Source: Ruminococcus sp. (GTDB lineage Bacteria; Bacillota; Clostridia; Oscillospirales; Ruminococcaceae). From it: a stretch of DNA of 41,064 nt. Location: the NCBI GenBank assembly GCA_029062165.1, contig JAIDQQ010000005.1, positions 1 through 41,064 of the forward strand, given 5' to 3'. The notes beneath the pieces were generated by a model. The model was not told the DNA's origin and did no database searches. It saw only the letters and a program-made list of their open reading frames with translations. The position numbers were made by a program, and so were the translations under genes. Of this stretch, positions 7,651 through 16,517 are shown in pieces. The first letter of the stretch is position 1; each line of letters opens with the position of its first letter.

Positions 7651-9042
7651 TCAAAATCTGAAATACATAAACGGGTCATTCATGCCCTTGTACATACAAT
7701 AGACTGCTCCCCAGAATACCGCAAGCAATACAACCGCACATACAATGGTTTTATTATATTTTTCGTAAAATTTCTGCGGAATCCGTGTGGAAAATAATAT
7801 ACCTGCAAGGAAAAATTTCCAGTATATCTTTAAATATTTCAGATAGTCACCGGCAAGAATAACACCTTTTTCCTGTGGTATAAACGGAAGTAATCTCTTA
7901 AAGTATATGCCGAGTTCGTGGAAATCAGTAACGGCAAATATAAGCCATGTCAACGGAATTATAAGTAACATATAACAATGTCCGGCAACCGCATATTTAT
8001 TCAGAAATTTTCCTGTCCAGAATTTTTCAGTTATCATCAGTACAAATAAAACAAGTCCCCACAGAACGAAATTCCAGCTTGCACCATGCCATAAGCCAGT
8101 GAAAAGCCATACAGCTAGAGTATTTAAAATCTGTCGTGATTTTCCCTTACGGTTGCCACCAAGAGGAATATATATATACTCCCTGAACCATGACCCTAGT
8201 GTTATATGCCAGCGTCTCCAGAACTCCGTCATTGTAAGCGACAAATACGGAAAATCAAAGTTTTTCGGCAAATCGAAACCCATAATTTTACCCAGTCCTA
8301 TAGCCATCATAGAATAGCCATAGAAATCAAAATATAACTGAAACGAATAGGCAATGATTCCCAGCCATGCAAGCTGTGTGGAAATACTCTCGTAACCTAT
8401 CATTGAAATATCGCTCCATAAACCTGAAAGCTGATTTGCAATAAGTACCTTATATCCGAGACCTATTGTGAATGTTTTCAGACCCTCTTCAACTTTCATT
8501 ATATTATGGGTACGTTTCTGAAGCTGTCCGGCGACTGTCTGATATGTCACGATAGGTCCGGCTATAAGTTGCGGAAACATACTGATATATGCACCGTAAT
8601 TTATTATATTTTTTTCGGAGACTGCATTTCCACGATAAACGTCAATTATATACGATACATTCTGAAACGTATAGAAACTTATTCCCACCGGCAGTATAAT
8701 ATCCTTCAACGGCAGTGAAGCGTGAAAAAGTGCGTTGATATTCTCGAATGTAAAGCCCGTATACTTGAAAAACAACAGCCACCAGAAATTGAAGATTATT
8801 CCGGCAACAAGAAAATATTTCTTATATTTTCCGTACATCTCCATGAACTGTGCTATTATGAAATTGAAAAGCAAAGTCAGCAGAAAAAGTACTATATATA
8901 CCGGACTTTTTACACCCATACTATAGAATATTACACTTCCGGCAAAAATAACTGCATTTTTGTATTTAGGCGGACTGAAGCCATAAATCAACATAAATGC
9001 AGGCAGGAATACAAAAATAAATTCGAGACTGCTGAAAACCAT
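7651..9042 (-). CDS. MBOAT family O-acyltransferase (AlgI/DltB type)
   Basis: 463 residues with about ten membrane helices, the usual size for AlgI/PatA-type transferases. Signature segments are FWRRWHITLGSWFREYIYIPLGG (in two adjoining parts, with His279) and GLWHGASWNF (318-325 region), where His319 is the conserved catalytic His. ISFYTFQNVSYIIDVYRG is also typical. These enzymes move acetyl groups from the cytoplasm to extracellular polysaccharide via a partner SGNH protein. The SGNH gene begins 18 bases downstream, so the two form one unit. GGGTGA precedes the ATG and a clear promoter lies about 75 bases upstream. DltB is less likely because no other dlt genes are present. Confidence 0.9.
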   Translation of the reverse strand: MVFSSLEFIFVFLPAFMLIYGFSPPKYKNAVIFAGSVIFYSMGVKSPVYIVLFLLTLLFNFIIAQFMEMYGKYKKYFLVAGIIFNFWWLLFFKYTGFTFENINALFHASLPLKDIILPVGISFYTFQNVSYIIDVYRGNAVSEKNIINYGAYISMFPQLIAGPIVTYQTVAGQLQKRTHNIMKVEEGLKTFTIGLGYKVLIANQLSGLWSDISMIGYESISTQLAWLGIIAYSFQLYFDFYGYSMMAIGLGKIMGFDLPKNFDFPYLSLTMTEFWRRWHITLGSWFREYIYIPLGGNRKGKSRQILNTLAVWLFTGLWHGASWNFVLWGLVLFVLMITEKFWTGKFLNKYAVAGHCYMLLIIPLTWLIFAVTDFHELGIYFKRLLPFIPQEKGVILAGDYLKYLKIYWKFFLAGILFSTRIPQKFYEKYNKTIVCAVVLLAVFWGAVYCMYKGMNDPFMYFRF

Positions 9043-9116
9043 TTAATCACCCTTTTTTCTTTTATACATTTATTTCATATTACAATCAATATGCAAAAAA
9101 TATGAACGATAATAAT

Positions 9117-9145
9117 ATTTTACACTGTATTTAAAAAAAAGTCAA
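9117..9145 (-). promoter_or_regulatory. Sigma-A promoter of the MBOAT/SGNH unit
   Basis: Minus strand TTGACT (9145-9140), 17-base spacer beginning with seven T, TAAAAT (9122-9117). Confidence 0.75.
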
Positions 9146-9210
9146 CTACTTTCATATTTTGTAGCAATTTGTAATAAATACTGTTTATTATGGGGAATTT
9201 TTCAACAAAA

Positions 9211-9239
9211 ATGACCTATCATTACAAATGACAGGTCAT
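9211..9239 (-). terminator. Terminator after folD
   Basis: ATGACCTATCATT (9211-9223) and AATGACAGGTCAT (9227-9239) pair with one mismatch. The minus-strand transcript continues into TTTTTG. It closes the M16-M16-lgt-folD operon. Confidence 0.8.
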
Positions 9240-9273
9240 AATTTATTCATAAATTTTTATAATTACCTGAAAA

Positions 9274-10131
9274 TCATTCAATACCAGCCTGTTGTTTGGC
9301 GGCGGTGAGGGTATTTTTCATAAGCATTGAAATAGTCATAGGTCCTACACCACCAGGGACTGGCGTTATGTAGGAGGCTTTCTTTTCAGCGGATTCAAAA
9401 TCAACGTCACCACAGAGTTTGCCGTTTTCGTCACGATTCATGCCGACGTCGATTACAACTGCACCCTCTTTAATCATATCGCCTGTAACAAACTTTGCCC
9501 TGCCTATCGCTACTACAAGAATATCCGCATTAAGACAGATTTCTTTAAGATTCTTCGTCTTTGAGTGACATATTGTTACAGTACCGTTTTTCTGTAAAAG
9601 CAACATTGCCTGAGGTTTACCGACTATATTACTTCTGCCGATTACTACACACTGTTTGCCGGTTATGTCCGTGCCGGTACTCTCGATAAGTCGCATTACA
9701 CCTGCCGGAGTACATGGCAGAAATGAATAATTTCCTATCATGATGTGTCCTACGTTTACAGGGTGAAAAGCGTCAACATCTTTTTCCGGCGAAATTGCAT
9801 TTATAACGGCTGTCTCGTCGATATGTGCCGGTAGCGGTAACTGTACAAGTATACCGTTTACACGGTCATCACGGTTGAGGACGTTCACAAGGTCAAGTAA
9901 CTGCTCTTGAGTTGTGTTCTCGTCAAGGGCGTACTCGAATGACTGGAAGCCTACTTCTTCACACGCTTTTTTCTTGTTGTTTACATAAACTCTTGAAGCG
10001 GAATTATTTCCGACGATTACAACCGCCAATCCTACTTTTAAACCTTTTTCGTCTCTTAAACGTGCTGTTTCTTCTGCTACTTCCGCCTTTACGGTTGCGG
10101 AAACTTCTTTACCATTAATTATCTGTGCCAT
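9274..10131 (-). CDS. folD: Bifunctional methylenetetrahydrofolate dehydrogenase/cyclohydrolase
   Basis: 285 residues, the normal FolD length. FolD interconverts 5,10-methylene-THF and 10-formyl-THF (NADP-dependent dehydrogenase plus cyclohydrolase) in cytosolic one-carbon metabolism. Visible motifs: [17 protein letters not shown] with the catalytic Tyr/Lys, the GILVQLPLP segment, [12 protein letters not shown] of the Rossmann nucleotide site, and the C-terminal [11 protein letters not shown]. The start is at 10131 because AGGAGG lies just upstream; a longer frame to 10167 has no ribosome site. The gene overlaps the end of lgt by 17 bases, so translation is probably coupled. Confidence 0.96.
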   Translation of the reverse strand: MAQIINGKEVSATVKAEVAEETARLRDEKGLKVGLAVVIVGNNSASRVYVNNKKKACEEVGFQSFEYALDENTTQEQLLDLVNVLNRDDRVNGILVQLPLPAHIDETAVINAISPEKDVDAFHPVNVGHIMIGNYSFLPCTPAGVMRLIESTGTDITGKQCVVIGRSNIVGKPQAMLLLQKNGTVTICHSKTKNLKEICLNADILVVAIGRAKFVTGDMIKEGAVVIDVGMNRDENGKLCGDVDFESAEKKASYITPVPGGVGPMTISMLMKNTLTAAKQQAGIE

Positions 10132-11134
10132 ATTCTTCTTCCTCCTGAATGTTTTCATTATTATCACTATCGGTTATGGGCTGATAGTCTATATTGTCAT
10201 CATCTTCACCCTGACGGCGTTTCCGTGCCTGCTCCAGAATCTGTTTCGATTCTTCCGTATTACAGTACAGTACGTATTTTTCCGGATTTTTCTTTACTCT
10301 TATCAACATTAAAATCTGTATCATAACTGAAATGATACATATTACCGCCGATAAAATCTGTGATACTCTTAAACTGCCTATCATAAGACTGTCTGTGCGG
10401 AGACCCTCTACAACAAATCTTTCCGCACCATACCATGTCATGTACATCAGTAATATCTGACCGTCATATTTACGTTTTCTTGAATAAAGCGATATAAGCA
10501 GAAATCCTAACAGACACCATACAGATTCATACAGGAAACATGGGTGTACGGTCTGAAGATAGTCCAGACCGGAAGCCCTGTCCGCTAAAATAGTTGACTG
10601 TATTTCACCGCCTGTCATTCCAAAAAGACTATCTGTATTACTGCCGAATGCTTCCTGATTTACAAAATTGCCCCACCGTCCTATGCCCTGACCTATCAGA
10701 AAGCCCAGTACAGTTATATCAAGCATAGGCAGAAATTTTATTTTCCGCAACTTACAGATTATAAGTCCTACCGCTACAGACCCGATTATACCACCGTAAA
10801 TAGCAAGTCCGCCATTACGTGTGTTTATTATCGCCATTATGTCGCCTTTATAGGAATCCCAGTTGAATATTACATAGTACGTCCTTGCACCGACTATTCC
10901 GCCGACTACTCCGCCTATTATCGCATCAAGTGCCTTTTCGGCATCTATACCGAAACGTTTCATTTTCGGCATGACGTACAATAATGCCAGTACAAGACCA
11001 AACGTTATTATAATTCCGTACCACTGTATGTTCATACCGAATATTGTAAATGCCGTCGGATTTATATGGAAAGTCCAGTCAAGTCGGGGAAACTGTATCT
11101 CATAAGGGTCAGCTATAGCTGTTATTTCAGTCAT
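10115..11134 (-). CDS. lgt: Prolipoprotein diacylglyceryl transferase
   Basis: 339 residues with seven predicted membrane helices. Lgt moves diacylglyceryl from phosphatidylglycerol to the lipobox Cys of prelipoproteins. The PROSITE-type signature [13 protein letters not shown] lies at 152-164, with the conserved Arg153 and Asn/Glu residues; [13 protein letters not shown] at the first helix and the GGLAIYGG loop near 108-115 are typical. The protein is about 40-50 residues longer than usual owing to a charged C-terminal tail ([10 protein letters not shown]..., after residue 300), probably cytoplasmic. Its ATG overlaps the stop of the upstream M16 gene by 8 bases. Substrates may include the lipoproteins at 2695 and 27231. 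Confidence 0.95.
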   Translation of the reverse strand: MTEITAIADPYEIQFPRLDWTFHINPTAFTIFGMNIQWYGIIITFGLVLALLYVMPKMKRFGIDAEKALDAIIGGVVGGIVGARTYYVIFNWDSYKGDIMAIINTRNGGLAIYGGIIGSVAVGLIICKLRKIKFLPMLDITVLGFLIGQGIGRWGNFVNQEAFGSNTDSLFGMTGGEIQSTILADRASGLDYLQTVHPCFLYESVWCLLGFLLISLYSRKRKYDGQILLMYMTWYGAERFVVEGLRTDSLMIGSLRVSQILSAVICIISVMIQILMLIRVKKNPEKYVLYCNTEESKQILEQARKRRQGEDDDNIDYQPITDSDNNENIQEEEEYGTDN

Positions 11135-12410
11135 TTTCCGTACCCTCTACTACAGATAAAACAAGTCTGTCCTCACGGAGTTCACGACGCATATATTCAA
11201 GTACCATATCGCTTGTCATTCCGGATATCATATCTATTGTATCATACGGACCTATTCCCGACATATTTGCACCTAACATCATACTCGCTACCGCTTCTAC
11301 GTTGTTTAACTGTCTTATCATTGCACCGTACATTGACTTCTTTATACGCTGGAATGTTTTTTCCGGTATGCCGTTTTCGGATATATTCTTAACTTCCGCT
11401 ACTATTGAATCACGGACTTTTACAGGGTCATTGGATTCACCGGCAAAAATTACTGAAAAATAACCATCACCACAGAAAATCTCACCGCTGAAAGTAGAAT
11501 TTAATACGCCCTCTTTAAGAAGTCTGTTATACATATCGGAAGAAACATCCGTAATAATTGAAGAGGCTATACACATAGCGATATTCTGTATAAGTCTTTC
11601 CTTTTCGTCACACGGAGTACATTTATATCCTATATGGAATATCGGCGTTCCTACAGGTTGTTTTTCGTGGATTTCTGACTGTACTATAGTTTCGGGTTCT
11701 TCCGGAAATACGGTCTCAAGACCTTTATCTTCGCAAGGTTTAAGATATTCGTCGCATATAGCAAGTACTTCGTCGGCTTTTACGTTTCCGGCAATCGAAA
11801 GTACCATATTATTCAGGTTATAGAAAGTATTATAACACTTATAAAGTAAATCGGCGTCAATCTGTGCGATACTCTCTATAGTACCGGCAATATCAATCTT
11901 TACAGGGTGATTATGATACATACAACGGAGCATATTGAAAAATACTCTCCATTCGGGATTATCGTTGGTCATCTGTATTTCCTGACCTATTATACCCTGC
12001 TCCTTGTCGACATTTGCCTTAGTAAAATACGGTTTCTGGACGAAATCAAGCAGAATTTTCAGCGATTCCTGATAATTCTTTGAACAACTGAACAAATAAC
12101 ACGTCCTGTCGAAAGATGTATAGGCATTACCGCTTGCACCGGTCTTGGCATAGAGTTCAAAAACATCACAGTCTTCATTTTCAAATAACTTGTGTTCGAG
12201 GAAATGGGCTATACCCTCCGGTACTGTTGTATATTCCTTATCGTCACGCATCTTAAACATAGTATTTATAGAACCGTATTTTGTTCCGAAAAGTGCTTCA
12301 ACAGTACTGAAACCTTCCATTTCACATATATATATGTCAAGTCCGCTGGAGTGCCTGACGTATATACAGTTATCGCCGGTCTTTGAACTCGTAATAATCT
12401 GTTTATTCAT
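11127..12410 (-). CDS. M16 family metallopeptidase with intact zinc motif (YmfH-like)
   Basis: 427 residues, cytoplasmic. The inverted zinc motif HFLEH (His69-x-x-Glu72-His73) is intact, and the downstream EQGIIGQEIQM segment near 138-148 supplies the distal Glu. The size and the pairing with a motif-less M16 protein match the YmfF/YmfH pair of Bacillota, which resembles processing-peptidase heterodimers. Its substrate is not known from the sequence. The ATG overlaps the stop of the partner gene as TAATG, so the two are likely made in equal amounts. AAGGAGGAG precedes the start. Confidence 0.9.
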   Translation of the reverse strand: MNKQIITSSKTGDNCIYVRHSSGLDIYICEMEGFSTVEALFGTKYGSINTMFKMRDDKEYTTVPEGIAHFLEHKLFENEDCDVFELYAKTGASGNAYTSFDRTCYLFSCSKNYQESLKILLDFVQKPYFTKANVDKEQGIIGQEIQMTNDNPEWRVFFNMLRCMYHNHPVKIDIAGTIESIAQIDADLLYKCYNTFYNLNNMVLSIAGNVKADEVLAICDEYLKPCEDKGLETVFPEEPETIVQSEIHEKQPVGTPIFHIGYKCTPCDEKERLIQNIAMCIASSIITDVSSDMYNRLLKEGVLNSTFSGEIFCGDGYFSVIFAGESNDPVKVRDSIVAEVKNISENGIPEKTFQRIKKSMYGAMIRQLNNVEAVASMMLGANMSGIGPYDTIDMISGMTSDMVLEYMRRELREDRLVLSVVEGTEND

Positions 12411-13675
12411 TATTTCTGCTCCTCCTTGTCGTACATTATATAAACGCTGTCAAGAGTGAGTGACTTTCCGGCATTTATAATATCTTCCTTAGTGACTGCC
12501 TTATATTTTCCGAAACACTCTTCCGGTGTGATTATATCACCGTCGCAGAGACAGTCAAAATACCAACCGGAATATGATGACGGCGTATCACCTACTGAAG
12601 TAAGTGCGTTATCAAGACTAAGTACCGCACTTGTTATTTCGTCGTCAGTGATGTTTCCGCTTCTTATCTCGTCAAGCTGGTGGAGTATTTCAGCCTTTGC
12701 CTTTTCGATATTGTTTCTTTCAACGCCTATGTCTACGAATATAGTTTTCTTGTACTTGTTCACACGTGTGGCACAGTAATAACATAAACTCATTTTTTCA
12801 CGGACGTTAAGGAAAAGTTTAGATACCGGAGTTTCACCCCATATTGTATTCAACATCTTGACAGCATACTTGTCGGGACAGTCGTATTTGAATGCCATGA
12901 CCATTTTACATTGTCTTACATCAAATTCTTCCGATTCTGTAATTACTTCCGGTTTCAGCGGACTGGGTGTACTGAAGTTTATTTTTCCGGAATTTCTGTA
13001 AACAGACGCAAAACTTTTACTGAACATTTCCAAAACAGTCGGATTTTCTTCGGGTGCGACGTATGTTATTTCAACCGGTGCTGTCTTAAGAAGATTCATA
13101 TAGGCGGAATATGCACTTTCTGCTGTGACGTTTTCGGCAGTTTTTCTTGTACCGTAACTCATTACTTCTGCCGGTTCACCTCGGAATGCCGTTTCAGTAG
13201 CCCTTGCAAGAGCGTATCCACGTTTGTTATTTATTTCCGATTCTATACGGTCAAGAAGTTCTTTTTTCGTAATGCTGAAAGATTCCTCGTCAAATTTACC
13301 GTCAGTTGCATTCGGACAGAAAATACTTTCTATAAGAAGACCTGTCATTTCAGCCTCTATATCCTCGCCGTCTATAGCGTATCTGTTGACTATATACGAT
13401 ACATTTATGCCCAGTATCTGCGAATCTCCTTTCTTTACGGAATATGATGCAAGATTAGCTCCGTAAAGTGAAGACAGCTTTTCGTTCAGCAACGAAAGAG
13501 CAGGCAGACTTTTTGTTGAATATGTCAGTACATCTGTAGCGATAACATTTGCCGAAGCGGTTTCTTCTGAAAGTTCCGTTATAAACCTTACAGAAATATG
13601 TGCTGTCTTGAATTTAGGGTCAGTTATAGAAGTGAATCCTACATTGTTGTCGATTTCAGTTCTGTTGTATTTCAT
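12410..13675 (-). CDS. M16 family protein lacking the zinc motif (YmfF-like partner)
   Basis: 421 residues with the M16 fold pattern but no HxxEH: the aligned position reads VLTYSTKSLP. R-x-x-Y-like elements in the C-terminal half (NVREKMSLCYYCATRV) are kept, as in non-catalytic subunits of M16 dimers. It is therefore probably the inactive half of a heterodimer with the next gene. The start is ATG 13675, 11 bases after AGGAG; a TTG at 13684 lies only two bases from that site and is less likely. First gene of the M16-M16-lgt-folD operon, with a consensus promoter upstream. Confidence 0.88.
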   Translation of the reverse strand: MKYNRTEIDNNVGFTSITDPKFKTAHISVRFITELSEETASANVIATDVLTYSTKSLPALSLLNEKLSSLYGANLASYSVKKGDSQILGINVSYIVNRYAIDGEDIEAEMTGLLIESIFCPNATDGKFDEESFSITKKELLDRIESEINNKRGYALARATETAFRGEPAEVMSYGTRKTAENVTAESAYSAYMNLLKTAPVEITYVAPEENPTVLEMFSKSFASVYRNSGKINFSTPSPLKPEVITESEEFDVRQCKMVMAFKYDCPDKYAVKMLNTIWGETPVSKLFLNVREKMSLCYYCATRVNKYKKTIFVDIGVERNNIEKAKAEILHQLDEIRSGNITDDEITSAVLSLDNALTSVGDTPSSYSGWYFDCLCDGDIITPEECFGKYKAVTKEDIINAGKSLTLDSVYIMYDKEEQK

Positions 13676-13721
13676 TAATATCAACGCTCCTGTCTGATAA
13701 AATTATCCTTTTTTAATATTC

Positions 13722-13750
13722 ATTATACTATTGTATACCGGTTTTGTCAA
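13722..13750 (-). promoter_or_regulatory. Sigma-A promoter of the M16-lgt-folD operon
   Basis: Minus strand TTGACA (13750-13745), 17-base spacer, TATAAT (13727-13722): a full consensus match. Confidence 0.88.
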
Positions 13751-13814
13751 GTGAAATATTACCATTATAAATTTAAAAAATTTTAAAAAATCCATGAATG
13801 TTATTAATTTCTGC

Positions 13815-13843
13815 TTGACATAATCAGAAAAATAATGTACAAT
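13815..13843 (+). promoter_or_regulatory. Sigma-A promoter of the dockerin-SGNH gene
   Basis: TTGACA (13815-13820), 17-base spacer, TACAAT (13838-13843). It is divergent from the M16 promoter; the region between the two (13751-13814) is AT-rich with no further signal seen. Confidence 0.85.
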
Positions 13844-13888
13844 TATTCTATCCCGAAAAATATATTTTAATCTTCAGGAGGATTTAAC

Positions 13889-15334
13889 ATGAAAAAATAC
13901 TTATCGTTAATGGTTTCTGCCACTATGGCACTTTCAATGATTGTACCGGCTGTGACATCTGCGGAGGGTCAGAATAAAAACCTTGACAGTATGGTTGTAC
14001 TCGGCGACAGTATCGCCAGCGGTTACGGACTTTCCGAAAATGAACATACATACAGTGAAATATGTGCGGATTACTTCGGTGCGGAACTGTCCAACTTTGC
14101 CAAATCCGGTCTTGATTCCTATGAACTTCTTGATATGGTGGAAAATCTCACCGACGAACAGAAAACTACTATTGAAAATACTGACGTTGTTGTAATATCC
14201 ACCGGCGGTAACGACATAATGAAGTACATTGTAAAACAGTTTCTTGACTTTTCAGCGAAAAACAATCTTCTTGCTTCCGGTTACACATCTGCCGATATTC
14301 CCGAAGAACCCAGTGCAAGAGATATGAAAATGATTGACCAGAATGCTTTCAAGAAATACGCCAACAGTGGTCTGGATGCATCACAAGCCCTGAACAGCCT
14401 TATAAAATCAACATCACGTAATCTGCGACTTACTACCAATAACAACAGAGGTATCATACCTAATGAAGTAATGGGCAATATCGACAAAATAGTCAAGAAA
14501 ATAAAAGAAATTAATCCTGATACACAGATAATAGTACAGACCGTATACCAGCCATTACAGCTTTCCAAGAGTTACGTAGAAAAAAATTACAGTTCAGGTC
14601 ACGCTATTATGATAAATACTCTCCGTTATACCCTCGACGACGTAATGGACACTTTCCGTAACGAATTGCAGAAAATTCAGGATATTGAAATTATAGATGT
14701 TTACGATACGTTCACCGCTAACGGTAATATCGCATCTACCAGTGATAACCCTGGTCACGCCTACTACTTTACCGATATGCAGAAATCATACGTCACAATA
14801 GGCGGTGAAAATTCTATGGATGTACACCCTAATCAGAAAGGACATCTTGCTATATCGTCGCTACTTATCGACAAAATAAAAATCAATGACAAGGAAACCG
14901 GCGAATCTGTTAAACCTGTTTCCGCTGAACGTCCTGTAGACGAAACAACAGGTGAAATTATCCCGACTGTTTTCAATCAGGTTTACTACAGTATTGAAGA
15001 TATCGGAGCATATCCGCCACTCGCTATGGAACAGATTGTTGAAACTTTTCCGGATAAATTCTACCCTGGTGACATAGATGACGACGGTTTAATAGATGCC
15101 GTCGACGCTGCTACAATTCTTGCCGAGTATGCAAGCCTTTCAACCCACAGCGGAACAACTCTCACTGCTGAAGAATCAAAAAAAGCCGATGTCAATTATG
15201 ACGGTAATGTAGACGCAAATGACGCTACACAGGTACTTATGTACTATGCTTATCTTTCAACAGAACATGAGGGTGAAACTCTTAACATATTCGGTTACAT
15301 GAATCAGGTACAGGCAGAAGATAACGCCCAGTAA
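13889..15334 (+). CDS. Secreted SGNH/GDSL hydrolase with C-terminal dockerin
   Basis: 481 residues. A signal peptide (1-25, cleavage after TSA) is followed by an SGNH hydrolase domain: VVLGDSIASGYGL with Ser41, GGNDI at 106-110, and the Asp/His dyad in MDVHPNQKGH (Asp311, His313). A dockerin follows at about 393-457, with calcium loops DIDDDGLIDAVD and DVNYDGNVDAND, each followed by a helix (AATILAEYASLST, ATQVLMYYAYLST). The enzyme is thus predicted to dock on a cell-surface or cellulosomal scaffoldin and act as an esterase on plant polysaccharide or a lipid; the substrate cannot be assigned. Its dockerin differs in type from those at 16518 and 37549. AGGAGG lies 7 bases before the ATG. Confidence 0.9.
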   Translation: MKKYLSLMVSATMALSMIVPAVTSAEGQNKNLDSMVVLGDSIASGYGLSENEHTYSEICADYFGAELSNFAKSGLDSYELLDMVENLTDEQKTTIENTDVVVISTGGNDIMKYIVKQFLDFSAKNNLLASGYTSADIPEEPSARDMKMIDQNAFKKYANSGLDASQALNSLIKSTSRNLRLTTNNNRGIIPNEVMGNIDKIVKKIKEINPDTQIIVQTVYQPLQLSKSYVEKNYSSGHAIMINTLRYTLDDVMDTFRNELQKIQDIEIIDVYDTFTANGNIASTSDNPGHAYYFTDMQKSYVTIGGENSMDVHPNQKGHLAISSLLIDKIKINDKETGESVKPVSAERPVDETTGEIIPTVFNQVYYSIEDIGAYPPLAMEQIVETFPDKFYPGDIDDDGLIDAVDAATILAEYASLSTHSGTTLTAEESKKADVNYDGNVDANDATQVLMYYAYLSTEHEGETLNIFGYMNQVQAEDNAQ

Positions 15335-15343
15335 TATATAAAA

Positions 15344-16456
15344 ATGAAAAAAATCCATATCAGAAAAAAATACTCTGTACTGATTATAATATGTCTGTTT
15401 ATGGTACTTCTGAATGTATTGTCGAGAATTTGCAGTCCGTTTGCCGATTTCTATACAGAAAAAATTTTTCCGCTTTTTTCAAATCCGGTTTCTTTTATTA
15501 CCGGATTACTACCATTTTCGGTAGGCGAGATACTTATATTACTGGGAATCCTGCTCATACTGGTGGGAATACCCTGTACTGTACTGTTACTGATATTCGG
15601 GAAAAATTTCCGTAAAAAAACAGTATCAACAGCCGGTTTTGTCATACTGCTTGTCTTTACATTCATTCTGACTACTGAAACTATGAACTGTTTCATAATG
15701 TATCAGTGTACGCCGTTCACTGAAAAATATCTTCAACATTCAGAACATACCGAAAATCAGATTACAGAATTATATTCACTTCTTATAGAAAAATCCAACG
15801 ATTTAGCCGAAAAAGTTCCTCGTGACGATATGAACTGTTTCGAGTTTACAGAAAATGTCAGTCCGGAAGCCCAAAAGGCTATGAAAAAAGCCGGTGAGAC
15901 TTTCCCACAACTTAAAGGATACTATCCGAAAGCAAAACCTATACAGTTTTCGTATTTCATGAGCCAGTCTCATCTTACAGGAATTTATTTCCCGTTTTCG
16001 CTTGAATCCAACTACAATGACGATATGTGCCGGACTAATCTTCCGGAAACAGTCTGTCATGAATTTTCACATCTTAAGGGATTCATACAGGAGGACGAGG
16101 CAAATTTTATATCTTTCTATGCTACAACTCATTGCAGTGAAAATTTAAGTTTTCAGTATTCGGGGTATCTTTCTGCCCTTGAATACGTACATAACGAAAT
16201 ATATAATCAGAACATATCCGGAGCGTTTCATTTAACAGATACTATTTCCGATAACGTCCGCCGTGACTGGTTCAGATTCATGCCCGATAACTACTGGGAA
16301 GAAAACGTGGAAAAAGAAGTCATTCCTACTGAAACTGTAAGTACAGTCTCCACAACCGCTATTGATACCAACATCAAGGCAAACGGAAGAAAAGACGGTA
16401 TAAAATCATATTCGCTTGTCGTGGAGTTACTGCTTGATTTCTATTATCCCGCCTGA
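15344..16456 (+). CDS. DUF3810 family membrane protein with zinc-peptidase-like motif
   Basis: 370 residues. Three N-terminal hydrophobic segments (about 12-28, 55-85, 95-112) are followed by an extracytoplasmic domain with VCHEFSHLKGF, an HExxH-type motif, and EDEANF downstream, the arrangement seen in DUF3810 proteins. It is probably a membrane-bound zinc peptidase of unknown substrate. The C-terminus (after 325) is Thr/Ser-rich and seems unstructured. It begins 9 bases after the dockerin-SGNH gene and has no clear ribosome site (ATATATAAAA before ATG), so translation may rely on coupling. Confidence 0.82.
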   Translation: MKKIHIRKKYSVLIIICLFMVLLNVLSRICSPFADFYTEKIFPLFSNPVSFITGLLPFSVGEILILLGILLILVGIPCTVLLLIFGKNFRKKTVSTAGFVILLVFTFILTTETMNCFIMYQCTPFTEKYLQHSEHTENQITELYSLLIEKSNDLAEKVPRDDMNCFEFTENVSPEAQKAMKKAGETFPQLKGYYPKAKPIQFSYFMSQSHLTGIYFPFSLESNYNDDMCRTNLPETVCHEFSHLKGFIQEDEANFISFYATTHCSENLSFQYSGYLSALEYVHNEIYNQNISGAFHLTDTISDNVRRDWFRFMPDNYWEENVEKEVIPTETVSTVSTTAIDTNIKANGRKDGIKSYSLVVELLLDFYYPA

Positions 16457-16474
16457 AATAATATATTCAGATAA

Positions 16475-16508
16475 AAAAGGACGTTTCTTTTAACAAAAAC
16501 GTCCTTTT
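16475..16508. terminator. Bidirectional terminator between convergent genes
   Basis: AAAAGGACGTTT (16475-16486) and AAACGTCCTTTT (16497-16508) form a perfect 12-bp stem. A and T tracts on both sides suit termination of the DUF3810 gene (+) and the GH5 gene (-). Confidence 0.85.
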
Positions 16509-16517
16509 GATTATTCT

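Noticed and set aside
12410..13675. M16 gene without HxxEH as a decayed pseudogene
   Set aside because: The frame is intact, coupled to a catalytic partner, and inactive M16 subunits are normal in such pairs.
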